From the NCBI GenBank assembly GCA_052170555.1, contig JBQNAI010000002.1:124001-188000 (forward strand): a stretch of 64,000 nt of DNA, in the 5' to 3' direction. The notes under the pieces were generated by a model. That model had not been told where the DNA came from. It worked only from the letters and a program-made list of their open reading frames with translations, and did not search any database. The DNA is from Scybalousia_A sp052170555 (GTDB taxonomy: Bacteria > Bacteroidota > Bacteroidia > Bacteroidales > P3). Within the stretch, counting starts at the first letter, position 1; each line of letters starts with the position of its first letter. This document shows, in pieces, positions 16,604 through 26,395 of this stretch. A program made the position numbers and the translations under genes.

Positions 16604-17668
16604 TTAAAAATTACGACTTTGTATCTCATTTCCTTGCTCGTCAAAAAAAATCCATTTACCAACTTTTTTACCTTTTTTATACATACCTTTTTCTATCAGC
16701 TTATTATTAAAATATCTTTCCCATCCACCATCTAATTCTCCATAAATATAATCTGCTTTTTGGTATATATCCCCATGTTCATCATATAGTATTTCCGTGC
16801 CATGTTTCACCCCGTTAGAATAACTAACATCCGTTTTACGTGAACCATCGATATTGTACATTTCCCATCTACCATCCATATTGCCTGAGATAAACTTCCC
16901 TCTCATTTGAATTTCTCCATTGTCAAAATAAGAAATCCAAATACCCTCTTCTTTCCCATCAACATACGAACCCTGATGGAGTATCTTACCATTTTCATAA
17001 TAAGTTTTCCATAAACCTTCTCTCTTACCATGTATATATTCACCTTCACGCCATTTCTCTTTTGTTTCATAGTAATAAACCCAGTGTCCTTCTTCCTGAT
17101 CATTAATGTAATTTCCTTCACTATTCTTATTCCCACTATCATGAAAATAATAAATCCAATGACCATCCTTCAACCCTTTTTTTAGCGTCCCCTCCATTTC
17201 TGGATTAGAATTTGCATACCACCATTTTACTGTACCATCTAATTCATTATTCTTGTAAGTACCTTGCATCTTCACTGTGCCATTTTTATGAAACTCTTTA
17301 TACTCTCCTTGTTTCTTGCCATCAATCACCATACAAGAAAAATAAAGCTGTTTATTACCATAGAAGGCCTTATTTACTCCATCACCAGTAAAAATCTCTT
17401 GTTTTTTCAAATTAGCATCACGATAAAACCATTGCCAAAGACCCACTTTCCATCCCTTTTCATTATACTCTCCTTTCATTTGTATATTCCCATTCTCAAA
17501 ATACCATATCCACTTACCAACTCTAATGTTATCCTTATTTTTCCATCCTTCAGTAGCAATATTACCGTTAGTATAGTATTCCTTAAATAAAATAGTATCT
17601 TCATTTTGTGCATATGCAATAATAAAGACAAACAATGTAATAAACAATACTAAACTCCTTTTTTTCAT
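16604..17668 (-). CDS. Secreted MORN-variant repeat (YwqK-like) protein
   Basis: A 354-residue protein with a cleavable signal peptide (MKKRSLVLFITLFVFIIAYAQ would be the signal, shown here as its first 20 or so residues) and then about 12-13 tandem copies of a 22-24-residue unit of the form YYENGK-hydrophobic-x-GxY-x-G-K-x-G-x-W. This is the MORN-variant repeat found in proteins annotated as YwqK-family antitoxins and in many Bacteroidota exported proteins. No toxin partner is adjacent. Repeats of this kind form an elongated beta-hairpin stack; a periplasmic or surface scaffold role is inference. Confidence 0.85.
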   Translation of the reverse strand: MKKRSLVLFITLFVFIIAYAQNEDTILFKEYYTNGNIATEGWKNKDNIRVGKWIWYFENGNIQMKGEYNEKGWKVGLWQWFYRDANLKKQEIFTGDGVNKAFYGNKQLYFSCMVIDGKKQGEYKEFHKNGTVKMQGTYKNNELDGTVKWWYANSNPEMEGTLKKGLKDGHWIYYFHDSGNKNSEGNYINDQEEGHWVYYYETKEKWREGEYIHGKREGLWKTYYENGKILHQGSYVDGKEEGIWISYFDNGEIQMRGKFISGNMDGRWEMYNIDGSRKTDVSYSNGVKHGTEILYDEHGDIYQKADYIYGELDGGWERYFNNKLIEKGMYKKGKKVGKWIFFDEQGNEIQSRNF

Positions 17669-17690
17669 TTTTTTAACAGATTTTATCCTT

Positions 17691-19043
17691 CTAATCTTGT
17701 GCCGGATGAGAATATATGATATTCAATTTGGGAGGGTTACTATGAGTAGGACCCGTAAGAACAACTCGCGATGCTGAAGAAATTCTATTATCTGGAACTA
17801 AATACAACTCACATTTGTCATATTTACCTAAAAGATAATTTTGTAAAAAAGAGGTAACATCTATCCTATATGCATTAATACTAGCATCATATTTGTTGCC
17901 GAGCCAATTATTTACGCTTGTTTGATCATTGATATAGTAATACTTACCATCTTGTTTGCGAAATACATTAATGGACCTGGGGAAAATATAAGCTTTTGTA
18001 CTAAGTTCTGATACTGGCAATATTAACTCAGCACGATTCAAAGCTGCTCCTTTAATAGAATCTTGATTATACCAATTATCCAACCCGTTTAAATCTAAAC
18101 GAGACTCCGCAATACCAAGAGATGCTAAGTAGATATAGTTCTGAGTTTTTATAGAGTCATTCGGTGCAACTGAATTTAAACCCGATAAGGAAGATGACGA
18201 ATAATCCTTCTCTATACGCATAAATCTATAACCATTCCCTGTAAAATTTATTATATACCTACCAGCATTACCATTATGATCATGGTAATAAACAAATATT
18301 CCTGAAAAATCAGACTTCATATTCACGTATGCTAAATAAGAATCTGTACTACTTTGAGCTGTTATTTTAATTCCCTTAAAATCTTGAGCGAATAGCTGTT
18401 GTGTTTCGTATTTCCCTTGCTTTAATTTGTTTATAAAATTAGAATTTAAAGATAATCTAATATGTGGGATAGTTTCTTTATCCTGTCCTTCTATCTTCAC
18501 CCCATGCAAAGGATCGGAAAAAATCGTTGAAGAGAAGATAGCTTCAGATTGGGTGGCAATATCACTGCACCCATATTTATCCGTAGAATCAATATTGCTA
18601 GAAAGCATATACACACTTACATTCATGTTATCTGAATGTATACTACTATCTGACACAAATGCCCCTTGTGAAGAATAAGCTAAACATAAAACAGCGGAAT
18701 CAATAGTACCAATACTCGTAAAATCGTATCCAGAATAATCTTCCAACCCCAAAGATGTGTATATAGAAGTCTTAATCTTACCAAACTGGGTATCAGCATA
18801 AGAACCTAATACATAATTATCATTTTGAACTGTCACAAGAGAGTCCATCTTGAATGTAACTGTTTTAACTGAAACAATATTCTCATTGGAATGTAGAACA
18901 TCCATACCTCCGCTCGTTTTGACTAAGTCCAATCCTAATTGACTATCTTCATTTACGCAAGAAAAAAATGCAAAAGAAACAAAGAATATATTTATAAGGC
19001 AATTAATCTTCCTCAATTTCGATGATAGAATCATAATAATCAT
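17691..19043 (-). CDS. DUF4270-family lipoprotein
   Basis: A 450-residue protein with a lipoprotein signal ending in FAFFSC, followed by VNEDSQLGLDLV, the entry typical of the DUF4270 family. The body is beta-rich and contains SVKTVTFKMDSLVTVQNDNYVLGSYADTQFG (quoted in part: NDNYVLGSYADTQFG), a hallmark of the family, and ends in LNIIYS. Members are outer-membrane or surface lipoproteins of unknown role. In Bacteroides the gene is next to a short glycogen-synthase-like gene, as here. The frame overlaps the upstream gene by 41 bp; internal ATG codons shortly downstream are alternative starts. Confidence 0.85.
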   Translation of the reverse strand: MIIMILSSKLRKINCLINIFFVSFAFFSCVNEDSQLGLDLVKTSGGMDVLHSNENIVSVKTVTFKMDSLVTVQNDNYVLGSYADTQFGKIKTSIYTSLGLEDYSGYDFTSIGTIDSAVLCLAYSSQGAFVSDSSIHSDNMNVSVYMLSSNIDSTDKYGCSDIATQSEAIFSSTIFSDPLHGVKIEGQDKETIPHIRLSLNSNFINKLKQGKYETQQLFAQDFKGIKITAQSSTDSYLAYVNMKSDFSGIFVYYHDHNGNAGRYIINFTGNGYRFMRIEKDYSSSSLSGLNSVAPNDSIKTQNYIYLASLGIAESRLDLNGLDNWYNQDSIKGAALNRAELILPVSELSTKAYIFPRSINVFRKQDGKYYYINDQTSVNNWLGNKYDASINAYRIDVTSFLQNYLLGKYDKCELYLVPDNRISSASRVVLTGPTHSNPPKLNIIYSHPAQD

Positions 19044-19836
19044 TTATAGATTTGTAAAACTCTTTTTTATCAGATTTAAAAGGAATTATATCTTTCTTAC
19101 TTTCCTTAGCGAAGTCTACTAGTTCTTTACTAACCTTCTCCTGTCCTATAACTACTCCATCGGCATATGTGATCGCGGCTCTCATTATATTTTCATAAGT
19201 TGGCTCTTTATAAAATCTCCAATCCTTTTGAGTACCTCCCACCGACTCTCGTTTTATTTTTCTAATAAGGTTCTCATCTAACATATCAGCAAAACGTTCT
19301 CCCATAAGCGTTACGATAATCTTTGCATTATTAAAGTAAGGATTATTCTTGTATTCATCTGTCCTTTTTACAAAAAAAGGAAGCATCATGGAAAACCAAC
19401 CAGTACAATGAATCAATGAAGGTCGCCAGGAAAGTTTTTTTACAGTCTCCAACACTCCTCTTGCAAAGAAAATACTCCTCTCATCGTTGTTTGTAAGAAA
19501 TTTATTTTTAGCATCCTTAACATCAGCCTTTATGGTAAAAAAGTCCTCATTATCTATGAAATATATTTGCATCCTAACGGTAGGGATAGAAGCGACTTTA
19601 ATTATCAAAGGATGATCAGTGTCATCTATTACAATATTCAATCCAGATAGTCGTATTACTTCGTGTAATTGATTTTTTCTTTCATTTATATTCCCGAAAC
19701 ATGGCATAAATATACGTACTTCCTTTCCTGTTTCAAATGAAGATTGAGGTAAGTATCGGCAATAATCCGCCATCTTGTTAGAGGACATGTATGGATAGAT
19801 TTCTTGTGATACATATAAGATTTTTGATTTGTCCAT
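19003..19836 (-). CDS. Short glycogen/starch-synthase-like protein (GT5 N-terminal domain only)
   Basis: A protein of 277 residues from MDKSKILYVSQEIYPY. A longer frame starts at 19881, but a TAACTTTG promoter element at 19857-19864 lies inside that extension, so the start at 19836 is chosen. The sequence matches the N-terminal starch-synthase catalytic domain (KMADYCRYLPQ, FGNINERKNQLHEVIRLSG, DDTDHPLIIKVAS, FIDNEDFF, IHCTGWFSMML). It lacks the C-terminal GT-B nucleotide-sugar domain, as do its Bacteroides counterparts, so it is probably not a full glycogen synthase. In Bacteroides it lies beside panC/panD and the DUF4270 gene; panC is not seen here. Confidence 0.85.
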   Translation of the reverse strand: MDKSKILYVSQEIYPYMSSNKMADYCRYLPQSSFETGKEVRIFMPCFGNINERKNQLHEVIRLSGLNIVIDDTDHPLIIKVASIPTVRMQIYFIDNEDFFTIKADVKDAKNKFLTNNDERSIFFARGVLETVKKLSWRPSLIHCTGWFSMMLPFFVKRTDEYKNNPYFNNAKIIVTLMGERFADMLDENLIRKIKRESVGGTQKDWRFYKEPTYENIMRAAITYADGVVIGQEKVSKELVDFAKESKKDIIPFKSDKKEFYKSINDYYDSIIEIEED

Positions 19837-19856
19837 ATCATTTGTTTTTGAAACCG

Positions 19857-19864
19857 CAAAGTTA
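19857..19864 (-). promoter_or_regulatory. -7 element (TAACTTTG) for the GT5-like gene
   Basis: Minus-strand TAACTTTG, 20 bp before the ATG at 19836. It rules out the longer frame as the translation start. Confidence 0.65.
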
Positions 19865-20143
19865 CAATTTTTTTTTAACATAATATTTTTTTATTTAAAT
19901 ATTTATTTTTCAGAATGCAAGACAAATAATAAAAATGAATTACTACAAAGTATTCATTGGAAAAATTAATTAGAAATCTCTAAAATACGACTAGTAAAAA
20001 TAGGTATCGCCTGTGGTATTTTGAAAACAGTTGAATATCCTTTTTTAAGCAAACATTATTTTCTCCCGTAATTTAACTTTTTTTACTCACCTAATTTTTA
20101 TTCTTAAATAAATAAATTATTAGTATGATATTCAAAAAAATTG
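19865..20143. other. Divergent intergenic region
   Basis: AT-rich, with no frame or strong structure seen. It separates the GT5-like gene (minus) from adk (plus). The hpt gene that commonly precedes adk in Bacteroides, and panC, were looked for and not found. Confidence 0.5.
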
Positions 20144-20151
20144 TAACTTTG
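20144..20151 (+). promoter_or_regulatory. -7 element (TAACTTTG) for adk
   Basis: TAACTTTG lies about 88 bp before the adk ATG and inside the upstream extension of the frame, so starts before it can be excluded. Confidence 0.6.
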
Positions 20152-20238
20152 CAACAAAAAAAATATTTCTTTGTACGTATCTACGTTTTTAGTAAAATTA
20201 TGTGTAATATTGTAGGAATAAGTAAAACTTTTTTGAAA

Positions 20239-20808
20239 ATGAAAAATATTATTTTATTCGGAGCACCTGGAGCAGGGAAAGGCACTCAGAGTGCAATACT
20301 TAGAGAAAAATTAGATTTGGCATATATTTCTACCGGAGAGATTCTAAGAGCTGAAATAAGTAGTGGGACAGAATTAGGTAAAAAAGCCGAAATTCTTATT
20401 AATAAAGGGGAATTGGTGAGTGATGACATCATTATCGGAATGATTAAATCGTTTATCGCAAATAATAAATCCAAGGATTTGCTATTAGACGGCTTCCCCA
20501 GAACAATTAAACAAGCAGAGGCACTAGATGAAATTCTTATTTCCATGCAAAGAGGTAAAGCAAAAGTTATAGAAATGAAGGTAAATAAAGATATTCTTAT
20601 GCAAAGACTCTTGAGACGAGCCGAAATTGAAGGGCGAAAAGACGATAATGAAGATTCAATACGTGAAAGATTTAATCAATATGAGAAAAAAACGGTTGCA
20701 GTTGCACAATACTACGAAAAAAAAGGAGATTATATTTCCATAGATGGAGAACACGGTACTCCACAGGAAGTTTCCAGGAGATTGTTTGAAGTTTTAGAAA
20801 AATTATAA
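20239..20808 (+). CDS. adk: Adenylate kinase
   Basis: A 190-residue enzyme from MKNIILFGAPGAGKGTQ, interconverting ATP + AMP and 2 ADP in the cytoplasm. The P-loop GAPGAGKGT lies at residues 8-16, the AMP-site STGEILRAE follows, then DGFPRT and the RRAEIEGRKDDNEDSIRERF lid region. The lid is the short, zinc-free type seen in Bacteroidota. The frame opens 114 bp earlier, but the P-loop position and the promoter place the start at 20239. obgE follows in the same direction after 153 bp, as in Bacteroides. Confidence 0.96.
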   Translation: MKNIILFGAPGAGKGTQSAILREKLDLAYISTGEILRAEISSGTELGKKAEILINKGELVSDDIIIGMIKSFIANNKSKDLLLDGFPRTIKQAEALDEILISMQRGKAKVIEMKVNKDILMQRLLRRAEIEGRKDDNEDSIRERFNQYEKKTVAVAQYYEKKGDYISIDGEHGTPQEVSRRLFEVLEKL

Positions 20809-20961
20809 TTAGAAACAAGCAATAATTAATGCATATTTGCTCTGATATAACACAAAGATATATCATCAAAGCAAAAAGATTCATTTCTGATATGCAAAAA
20901 TGTCTTTCCAAAAGGTAGAAGGAAATCTTTTAATTGTTGCTTCCCACATAACAGGTTTGAC

Positions 20962-21954
20962 ATGGCAAGTAATTTTGTAGATTATGTAAAAATATTTTGT
21001 AGAAGTGGCAAAGGAGGTGCTGGGTGTATGCATCTTCTTCATGCAGCAAAAGAATTTAAAGGTGGACCTGATGGAGGTGATGGAGGAAGAGGAGGGCATA
21101 TAATTATACGGGGTAACGCTCAATTGTGGACATTACTCCATTTAAAATACACAAAACATGTTTTTGCTAAAGACGGAGAAGCTGGAGGTCAAAATCTGAG
21201 ACACGGAGCTAATGGTATGGATAAAATAATAGAAGTTCCATTGGGTTGTGTGATTAAAGACGCTGAAACAAATGAAATTTTGTGCGAAATCACAGAGGAC
21301 CTAGAGGAGAAAGTATTATTTTTAGGAGGTAGAGGGGGAAAAGGAAATGATTTTTTTAAATCTTCAACGAATAGAACTCCAAGATTTGCCCAACCAGGTG
21401 AGCTAGGAACAGAGAAATGGGTAATAATAGAGCTGAAAATATTAGCAGACGTGGGATTAGTCGGTTTTCCAAATGCAGGTAAGTCTACATTGCTGTCGGT
21501 TGTTTCAGCAGCAAAACCTGAGATTGCCAACTATCCTTTCACAACATTGGTCCCCAATCTTGGTATTGTTAAATATAGAAACGAAAAATCATTTATTATG
21601 GCAGATATTCCCGGAATTATTGAAGGGGCATCCGAAGGTAAAGGATTGGGATTACGTTTTCTTCGTCATATAGAAAGAAATAGTATTTTGTTATTTATTA
21701 TCCCTTGTGATACAAATAGAGATATCAATGAGGAATACAATATTCTTTTAAATGAGTTATATACATATAACTCCGAATTATTACATAAAGAAAGAATTCT
21801 TGCCATTAGTAAATGTGATATGATGGATGAAGAAATGATTGCAGAAATGAAAGAAACAATTGCTGTCGATTGTGAAGTCTTTTTCATATCCTCTGTGGCA
21901 CAAAAGGGGATTGTAGAGCTTAATGATGCTATCTACTCAAAAATAATATCATAA
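20962..21954 (+). CDS. obgE: Obg/CgtA GTPase
   Basis: A 330-residue essential GTPase that associates with the 50S subunit and acts in ribosome maturation and stress control. The glycine-rich Obg domain fills residues 1-157 (GKGGAGC, GGPDGGDGGRGGH, GEAGGQNLRHGANG). The G domain carries G1 GFPNAGKST, G2/switch FTTLVP, G3 DIPGIIEGA and SKCD. It lacks the C-terminal OCT-type extension, as many Bacteroidota versions have only a short tail. Some glycines in the first loop are changed (SGKGGAGCMHLLHAAKEF). Confidence 0.96.
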   Translation: MASNFVDYVKIFCRSGKGGAGCMHLLHAAKEFKGGPDGGDGGRGGHIIIRGNAQLWTLLHLKYTKHVFAKDGEAGGQNLRHGANGMDKIIEVPLGCVIKDAETNEILCEITEDLEEKVLFLGGRGGKGNDFFKSSTNRTPRFAQPGELGTEKWVIIELKILADVGLVGFPNAGKSTLLSVVSAAKPEIANYPFTTLVPNLGIVKYRNEKSFIMADIPGIIEGASEGKGLGLRFLRHIERNSILLFIIPCDTNRDINEEYNILLNELYTYNSELLHKERILAISKCDMMDEEMIAEMKETIAVDCEVFFISSVAQKGIVELNDAIYSKIIS

Positions 21955-21969
21955 GAAGTTTATTTTCTC

Positions 21970-22584
21970 ATGTTAGAAAAAATTTTATCTTTGGATACAA
22001 CAATTTTCTATGCCTTCAATAGACATAGATGCGAGATTTTAGATTGGGGATTTAGTATTATATCTTCTCACATAACAATAGGAATAATTATTACAATTAT
22101 TGTTAGCTACGTAATGTACTCTAAACATTTTAAATTTTGGTGGTTATACATCGTAATTATTGCTTTATGTTTTTTATTAGCCGACCGTATCAGCGTATTG
22201 TGTTTTAAAGATATATTTTGCAGACTTCGTCCATCACATGCCTTATCCGATTCTTTTACTGTAAAACTGAAATATTATTCTTCCCTTATCTATGATAATA
22301 AGGGAGGACTTTATGGCTTCGTTTCTTCACATGCTGCAAATACTTTTAGTATTATAACCTCCATGATACTAATTATGCGACATCAAAAAACTGTCATTTT
22401 TAATATATTATTAATTTTATGGGGGATTTTGACTGGAATATCACGAATATATTGCGGATACCATTATCCTGGAGATGTGCTATGCGGAGCTTTGTTGGGT
22501 ATAATATTAGGAATAATAGTTTATTTATTGTATGACAAGATATTAAAATATCTGGAAAAGAAAACTGAAAGAAAAAAAGTTTAA
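21970..22584 (+). CDS. PAP2-family membrane phosphatase
   Basis: A 204-residue integral membrane protein with about five or six helices. It has the three PAP2 motifs: K80-x6-RP ending at P88, SSHA at 119-122 and SR-x5-H-x3-D (S158, R159, H165, D169). Such enzymes dephosphorylate lipid phosphates such as undecaprenyl pyrophosphate or phosphatidylglycerophosphate at the outer face of the inner membrane. The substrate is not decidable from sequence. It starts 15 bp after obgE and is followed 20 bp later by the GH16-like lipoprotein gene, so the run may be cotranscribed. Confidence 0.9.
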   Translation: MLEKILSLDTTIFYAFNRHRCEILDWGFSIISSHITIGIIITIIVSYVMYSKHFKFWWLYIVIIALCFLLADRISVLCFKDIFCRLRPSHALSDSFTVKLKYYSSLIYDNKGGLYGFVSSHAANTFSIITSMILIMRHQKTVIFNILLILWGILTGISRIYCGYHYPGDVLCGALLGIILGIIVYLLYDKILKYLEKKTERKKV

Positions 22585-22604
22585 GTAAAACAGATGTCTC
22601 TATT

Positions 22605-24563
22605 ATGATAAAAAGGCTATTTTGTGCAATTATACTCGTATGTATATTTACAGCGTGCAGAAAAGGAGATATAGTAATAAAATTTGATCCTATGGCTAAT
22701 TTCCCTCAACAAAAGGAGGTTTGTTTGGATTTTGACATGACTAATTCTGTTTTTGAGGGATTAACTCTGCCAAATAAAGATTCTTTTTTTGAGTTTACTT
22801 TCACAATCAGTAACGAAAATAGTAGAAAATATTATTACAAAATATTTTATCAAAATACTTCCTATGCTTTCAGAGATGACCATCCTCTGAGTTATGAAAA
22901 TTTTTATGGCTCGTGGGAGAATACAAATATAGAATTTAAAGAGGCAAAAGGTAACACCATAAAAGATTCCATAAGAATTGTTGGGAATCCTCGCAATGAA
23001 ATAAAATATTTCGGGAAACCCTTCCCTAAGCAATCAAAAAAAGAAGATATTTTAAAAAGTTTTGTAACAATTAAAAATAATAAACAATGGTATGCTGACA
23101 TTGTTAAAAAAGCAAAAGAAAACAAAGTAACAGAACAAGAACAGATGTACAAGGATTTACTTTGGAATTTAGAAAATGAAAATAATTTTATAGGGGAAAT
23201 AAATCGTAGAGAAAGACGTAATCCACGCGTAGGAAGTTATGAGTTTATGTTGGTCGTTGTGGAAGAAAATGCACTAAAACAGATCCCAAATTATATTAAA
23301 AATATTTCAAAAATAAAGGATTCTGTATTTGTCAACCCCTTTGATTTCTTTCTTAATAAACAAGGCAAGAATATGAAAGGAGTTTATGTTGTTGTTTCAA
23401 GCAAACGATTAAAAGCAAGAGCAAAATTTGATATTGCCAAAGGTGTCTATATAAATCGTATGACGTATCCATATTATGATTTCAATATCTTAGCCAACAA
23501 TCCATTAGTAACAGATAATGATTCTGCATATTATTATTCTCAATTTGAAGAATATTATCACAATATCAACACTAAAAGAAATATATTACAGATTCAAAAA
23601 ATTGCAGACATTCAAAACAACAATTATTCATTAACAGACTATCTTAACGATAAACAAAATAAAAATATCTTAAAAAAAAGCACTCATCCTTTTATAACCG
23701 ATATTCCAGGCAAGAATATTCGTTGTCATAACTCTACAATAGAATTAATAAATCCTGCAAGTAAGAACTTAAAGACTGCAAGAAAAGAAAATGTAGGAAT
23801 AAAAGGACGAGTAGGATTTTGTTATGGCAAATATATTTACAAAATCAAATTTCCAGCTTTATTGAATAAAAGTCTTCTTTGGAATGGTCTAACAAATGCA
23901 GTATGGCTTATCTATCAAAATTCTTCTCCTTGGAATTATAGGAGGTATTCAAAAGGTGGGTATGTTAAAGAAAACTATACAGAAAATGAAAATGAACGTG
24001 TCCATAAGACACATTATAGTGAGATAGATATAGAAATGGTGAAAACTTCTAAATATTGGTCTAGTGAAAACAAAAACGACCGAAAAAATCAATATAACAA
24101 TAGTTTTATTTTTGCTTCTACTAATTGGGATTTGGCATGCAATGACAATCATTTTATAGGGAAATCTTTACCATTTGGGAAAATGTTTTGCAAGCATCTT
24201 CTTTTCAATAGACAATATAAAGGAAAGACTTTTACCTATAATAGGTGGAATGATGTTTATCGTAACTTGTCTTCAAGGGTAGAACTTTCAAATAACATTT
24301 TTTTAGAACCTTATTACTACTATGTAATAGAATGGAAACCAAATGAAATAATATGGTATGTAGGAAAGGATCTAAAAAATTTAACCGTTGTAGGCTACAT
24401 GTCAAGTCAATTTACAGAAATCCCAAATAATCAGATGGTGCCAGTAATCACACAAGAATATCATTATAGTGAATTTTGGCCGCCAGTAATATTCGAACAA
24501 GGAAATTTGCCTTATCAATCCGAAGATACAAAAGGGATTCTGTATGAACTAATTGTTGAATAA
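22605..24563 (+). CDS. Large lipoprotein with C-terminal GH16-like domain
   Basis: A 652-residue protein with a lipoprotein signal (IFTACRKG, Cys near residue 18). Residues about 20-370 are not recognised; they contain beta-rich segments and a charged middle. The C-terminal third resembles glycoside hydrolase family 16: a GRVGFCYGKYIYKIKFP entry strand, the catalytic-type motif E473-I-D-I-E477 (nucleophile, assisting D475, acid/base), and YYYVIEWKPNEIIWYVGKD near the end, where GH16 has its IEWxPDxIxWYVDG strand. If active it would cleave beta-glucan- or galactan-like chains at the cell surface. It is followed after 31 bp by a GH29 fucosidase. The long N-terminal region has no match I can name. 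Confidence 0.7.
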   Translation: MIKRLFCAIILVCIFTACRKGDIVIKFDPMANFPQQKEVCLDFDMTNSVFEGLTLPNKDSFFEFTFTISNENSRKYYYKIFYQNTSYAFRDDHPLSYENFYGSWENTNIEFKEAKGNTIKDSIRIVGNPRNEIKYFGKPFPKQSKKEDILKSFVTIKNNKQWYADIVKKAKENKVTEQEQMYKDLLWNLENENNFIGEINRRERRNPRVGSYEFMLVVVEENALKQIPNYIKNISKIKDSVFVNPFDFFLNKQGKNMKGVYVVVSSKRLKARAKFDIAKGVYINRMTYPYYDFNILANNPLVTDNDSAYYYSQFEEYYHNINTKRNILQIQKIADIQNNNYSLTDYLNDKQNKNILKKSTHPFITDIPGKNIRCHNSTIELINPASKNLKTARKENVGIKGRVGFCYGKYIYKIKFPALLNKSLLWNGLTNAVWLIYQNSSPWNYRRYSKGGYVKENYTENENERVHKTHYSEIDIEMVKTSKYWSSENKNDRKNQYNNSFIFASTNWDLACNDNHFIGKSLPFGKMFCKHLLFNRQYKGKTFTYNRWNDVYRNLSSRVELSNNIFLEPYYYYVIEWKPNEIIWYVGKDLKNLTVVGYMSSQFTEIPNNQMVPVITQEYHYSEFWPPVIFEQGNLPYQSEDTKGILYELIVE

Positions 24564-24594
24564 CATTATCATAGTTACATAAAATAATAATATT

Positions 24595-26361
24595 ATGAAA
24601 AAAACTATCCATACTTCATTAATTGTGGCAATTGTGTTTACAATTGTATTGAATAATTCATTCTCTCAAAATATATCATCCGCAGATGAGGTGGAAAATC
24701 AATCTCAAACAAAGTATTTTCCTGCATGGTTTGACAGTGTTAAATTAGGAATAATGATTCATTTTGGACTTTATTCTATCCCCTCTTATTCAGGTAAAGA
24801 ACAATATGCAGAATGGTTTTATAAAGGGTTAATTTCAAATGATACGGCGAGGATTAATTTTCAAAAACGCGTATTTGGAACAAATTTTTCCTATTTTGAT
24901 TATATGCAATTGTTCAAGGCAGAACTTTTTGATGCAAATCAATGGGTAGATTTATTTAAAATATCAGGTGCTGGTTACATAGTATTTTCTTCAAAACACC
25001 ACGATGGTTTTTGTCTATGGGATACTAAGACTACAAATAAGAATTCTATGCAAACACCTGCCCATCGAGATTTCTTAAAAGAATTGAAAACAGCATGCAA
25101 GAGCAAAAATATTCGTTTCGGATTATATTATTCACTTATGGAATGGGATAATCCTTATTTTAACTGGACAGTAGATTCGGTAGGATTAGACAAATATGTT
25201 GATAAGTATTTAATTCCACAATTCAAAGAATTAGTTGACATGTATAAGCCTTCTATTGTTTTTGCCGACGGGGATTGGGATTTTGATTATAAAAGTCTCC
25301 GCTCCTTTGAAATGGTGAATTATCTTACGAATAAGGTTGGTAAATCAGAAGTAATTGTAAATAATCGTTGGGGAAAAGGTAATCCCTTTGGATTCCTGAC
25401 GCCTGAGTATTCTTCCGGCATAAAAGAAACTTTTCGTCCATGGAGTGAATGTCGCAGTTTGGCCAGAAGTTTCGGCTTAAATAGGAATGCTTCACTTGAA
25501 GATTATCTTTCAGCAAAAGATTTGATAAAACATTTTGTTCAGTTGGTAAGTTTAGGAGGTGGGTTAATGCTTAATGTTGCTCCCGCATCAGATGGACATA
25601 TTCCTTTATTGCAACAAGAACGCCTTGTACAATTAGGTGAATGGCTTTCTATAAACGGAGAAGCTATCTATGGTAGTAAGCCGTACAAACTACGTAAAAA
25701 TACGAATATTGTTACTACACATTTAAAAAACAAAACCATAAATTTTGATTGGGTAAGAAATGCTCCTGTCAAAGGATGTAGTGAAGACGAATTTAGTATT
25801 GATTGGCAAAATACCTATACTCCTAAACAAGATGAGTCTTTGAGTTTTACTCTTGATGCAGACGATGTCGCAGACATTTGTATATATGAAAATAACAATT
25901 TGTTGTATTGTGGTAAATCCATAAAAAATACTCCTCATACCTTTACTTTCAATTTCAAACAAAACAAAATTTATAAATTTAACATTCATTATGAGGAATA
26001 TGATGTGGATGCTCATCTGAAATTGTTAGCACAAAGAGATAATAGTCCTGCCGTTGCTTTTGAGGGTGACAGTCTTTGGTCAGGTCAGGTTAAGTATAAT
26101 GAAAATAATATGTATGCTACATCAAATAATGGTAATCTTTACATCGTCTATACTGCCCCATTGACAAATAGCATCCGTATCCCTTTGGATTATATCCCTA
26201 AAAAAGACATGAGAGTATGCTTACTAGGAAGTGAAGACAAAATATTGAAATGGGAATACAATCAAGGAGAGTTAACAATAGAACTATCAAATTTATGTTT
26301 AGCGGATATAAAGAGTAAATATGCCTATACTTTCAAATTTGAAAGCTACTTAAATAAATAG
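24595..26361 (+). CDS. Alpha-L-fucosidase, GH29
   Basis: A 588-residue exported enzyme (signal peptide residues 1-25) that removes alpha-linked L-fucose by a retaining mechanism. Visible GH29 signatures are WFDSVKLGIMIHFGLYS, KHHDGFCLWDT (134-144), GLYYSLMEWDNPYF and FADGDWDF, where D225 is the expected nucleophile; LMLNVAPASDGHIP follows. The C-terminal about 180 residues are beta-rich accessory domains. There is no lipobox, so a periplasmic or secreted location is likely. It lies directly behind a GH16-like surface lipoprotein with no SusC/SusD pair nearby, so it is not in a classical utilisation locus. A perfect hairpin terminates the unit. Confidence 0.93.
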   Translation: MKKTIHTSLIVAIVFTIVLNNSFSQNISSADEVENQSQTKYFPAWFDSVKLGIMIHFGLYSIPSYSGKEQYAEWFYKGLISNDTARINFQKRVFGTNFSYFDYMQLFKAELFDANQWVDLFKISGAGYIVFSSKHHDGFCLWDTKTTNKNSMQTPAHRDFLKELKTACKSKNIRFGLYYSLMEWDNPYFNWTVDSVGLDKYVDKYLIPQFKELVDMYKPSIVFADGDWDFDYKSLRSFEMVNYLTNKVGKSEVIVNNRWGKGNPFGFLTPEYSSGIKETFRPWSECRSLARSFGLNRNASLEDYLSAKDLIKHFVQLVSLGGGLMLNVAPASDGHIPLLQQERLVQLGEWLSINGEAIYGSKPYKLRKNTNIVTTHLKNKTINFDWVRNAPVKGCSEDEFSIDWQNTYTPKQDESLSFTLDADDVADICIYENNNLLYCGKSIKNTPHTFTFNFKQNKIYKFNIHYEEYDVDAHLKLLAQRDNSPAVAFEGDSLWSGQVKYNENNMYATSNNGNLYIVYTAPLTNSIRIPLDYIPKKDMRVCLLGSEDKILKWEYNQGELTIELSNLCLADIKSKYAYTFKFESYLNK

Positions 26362-26395
26362 TTTTTTAGCACGTGAGTGTCATATGCCGTTTTAC

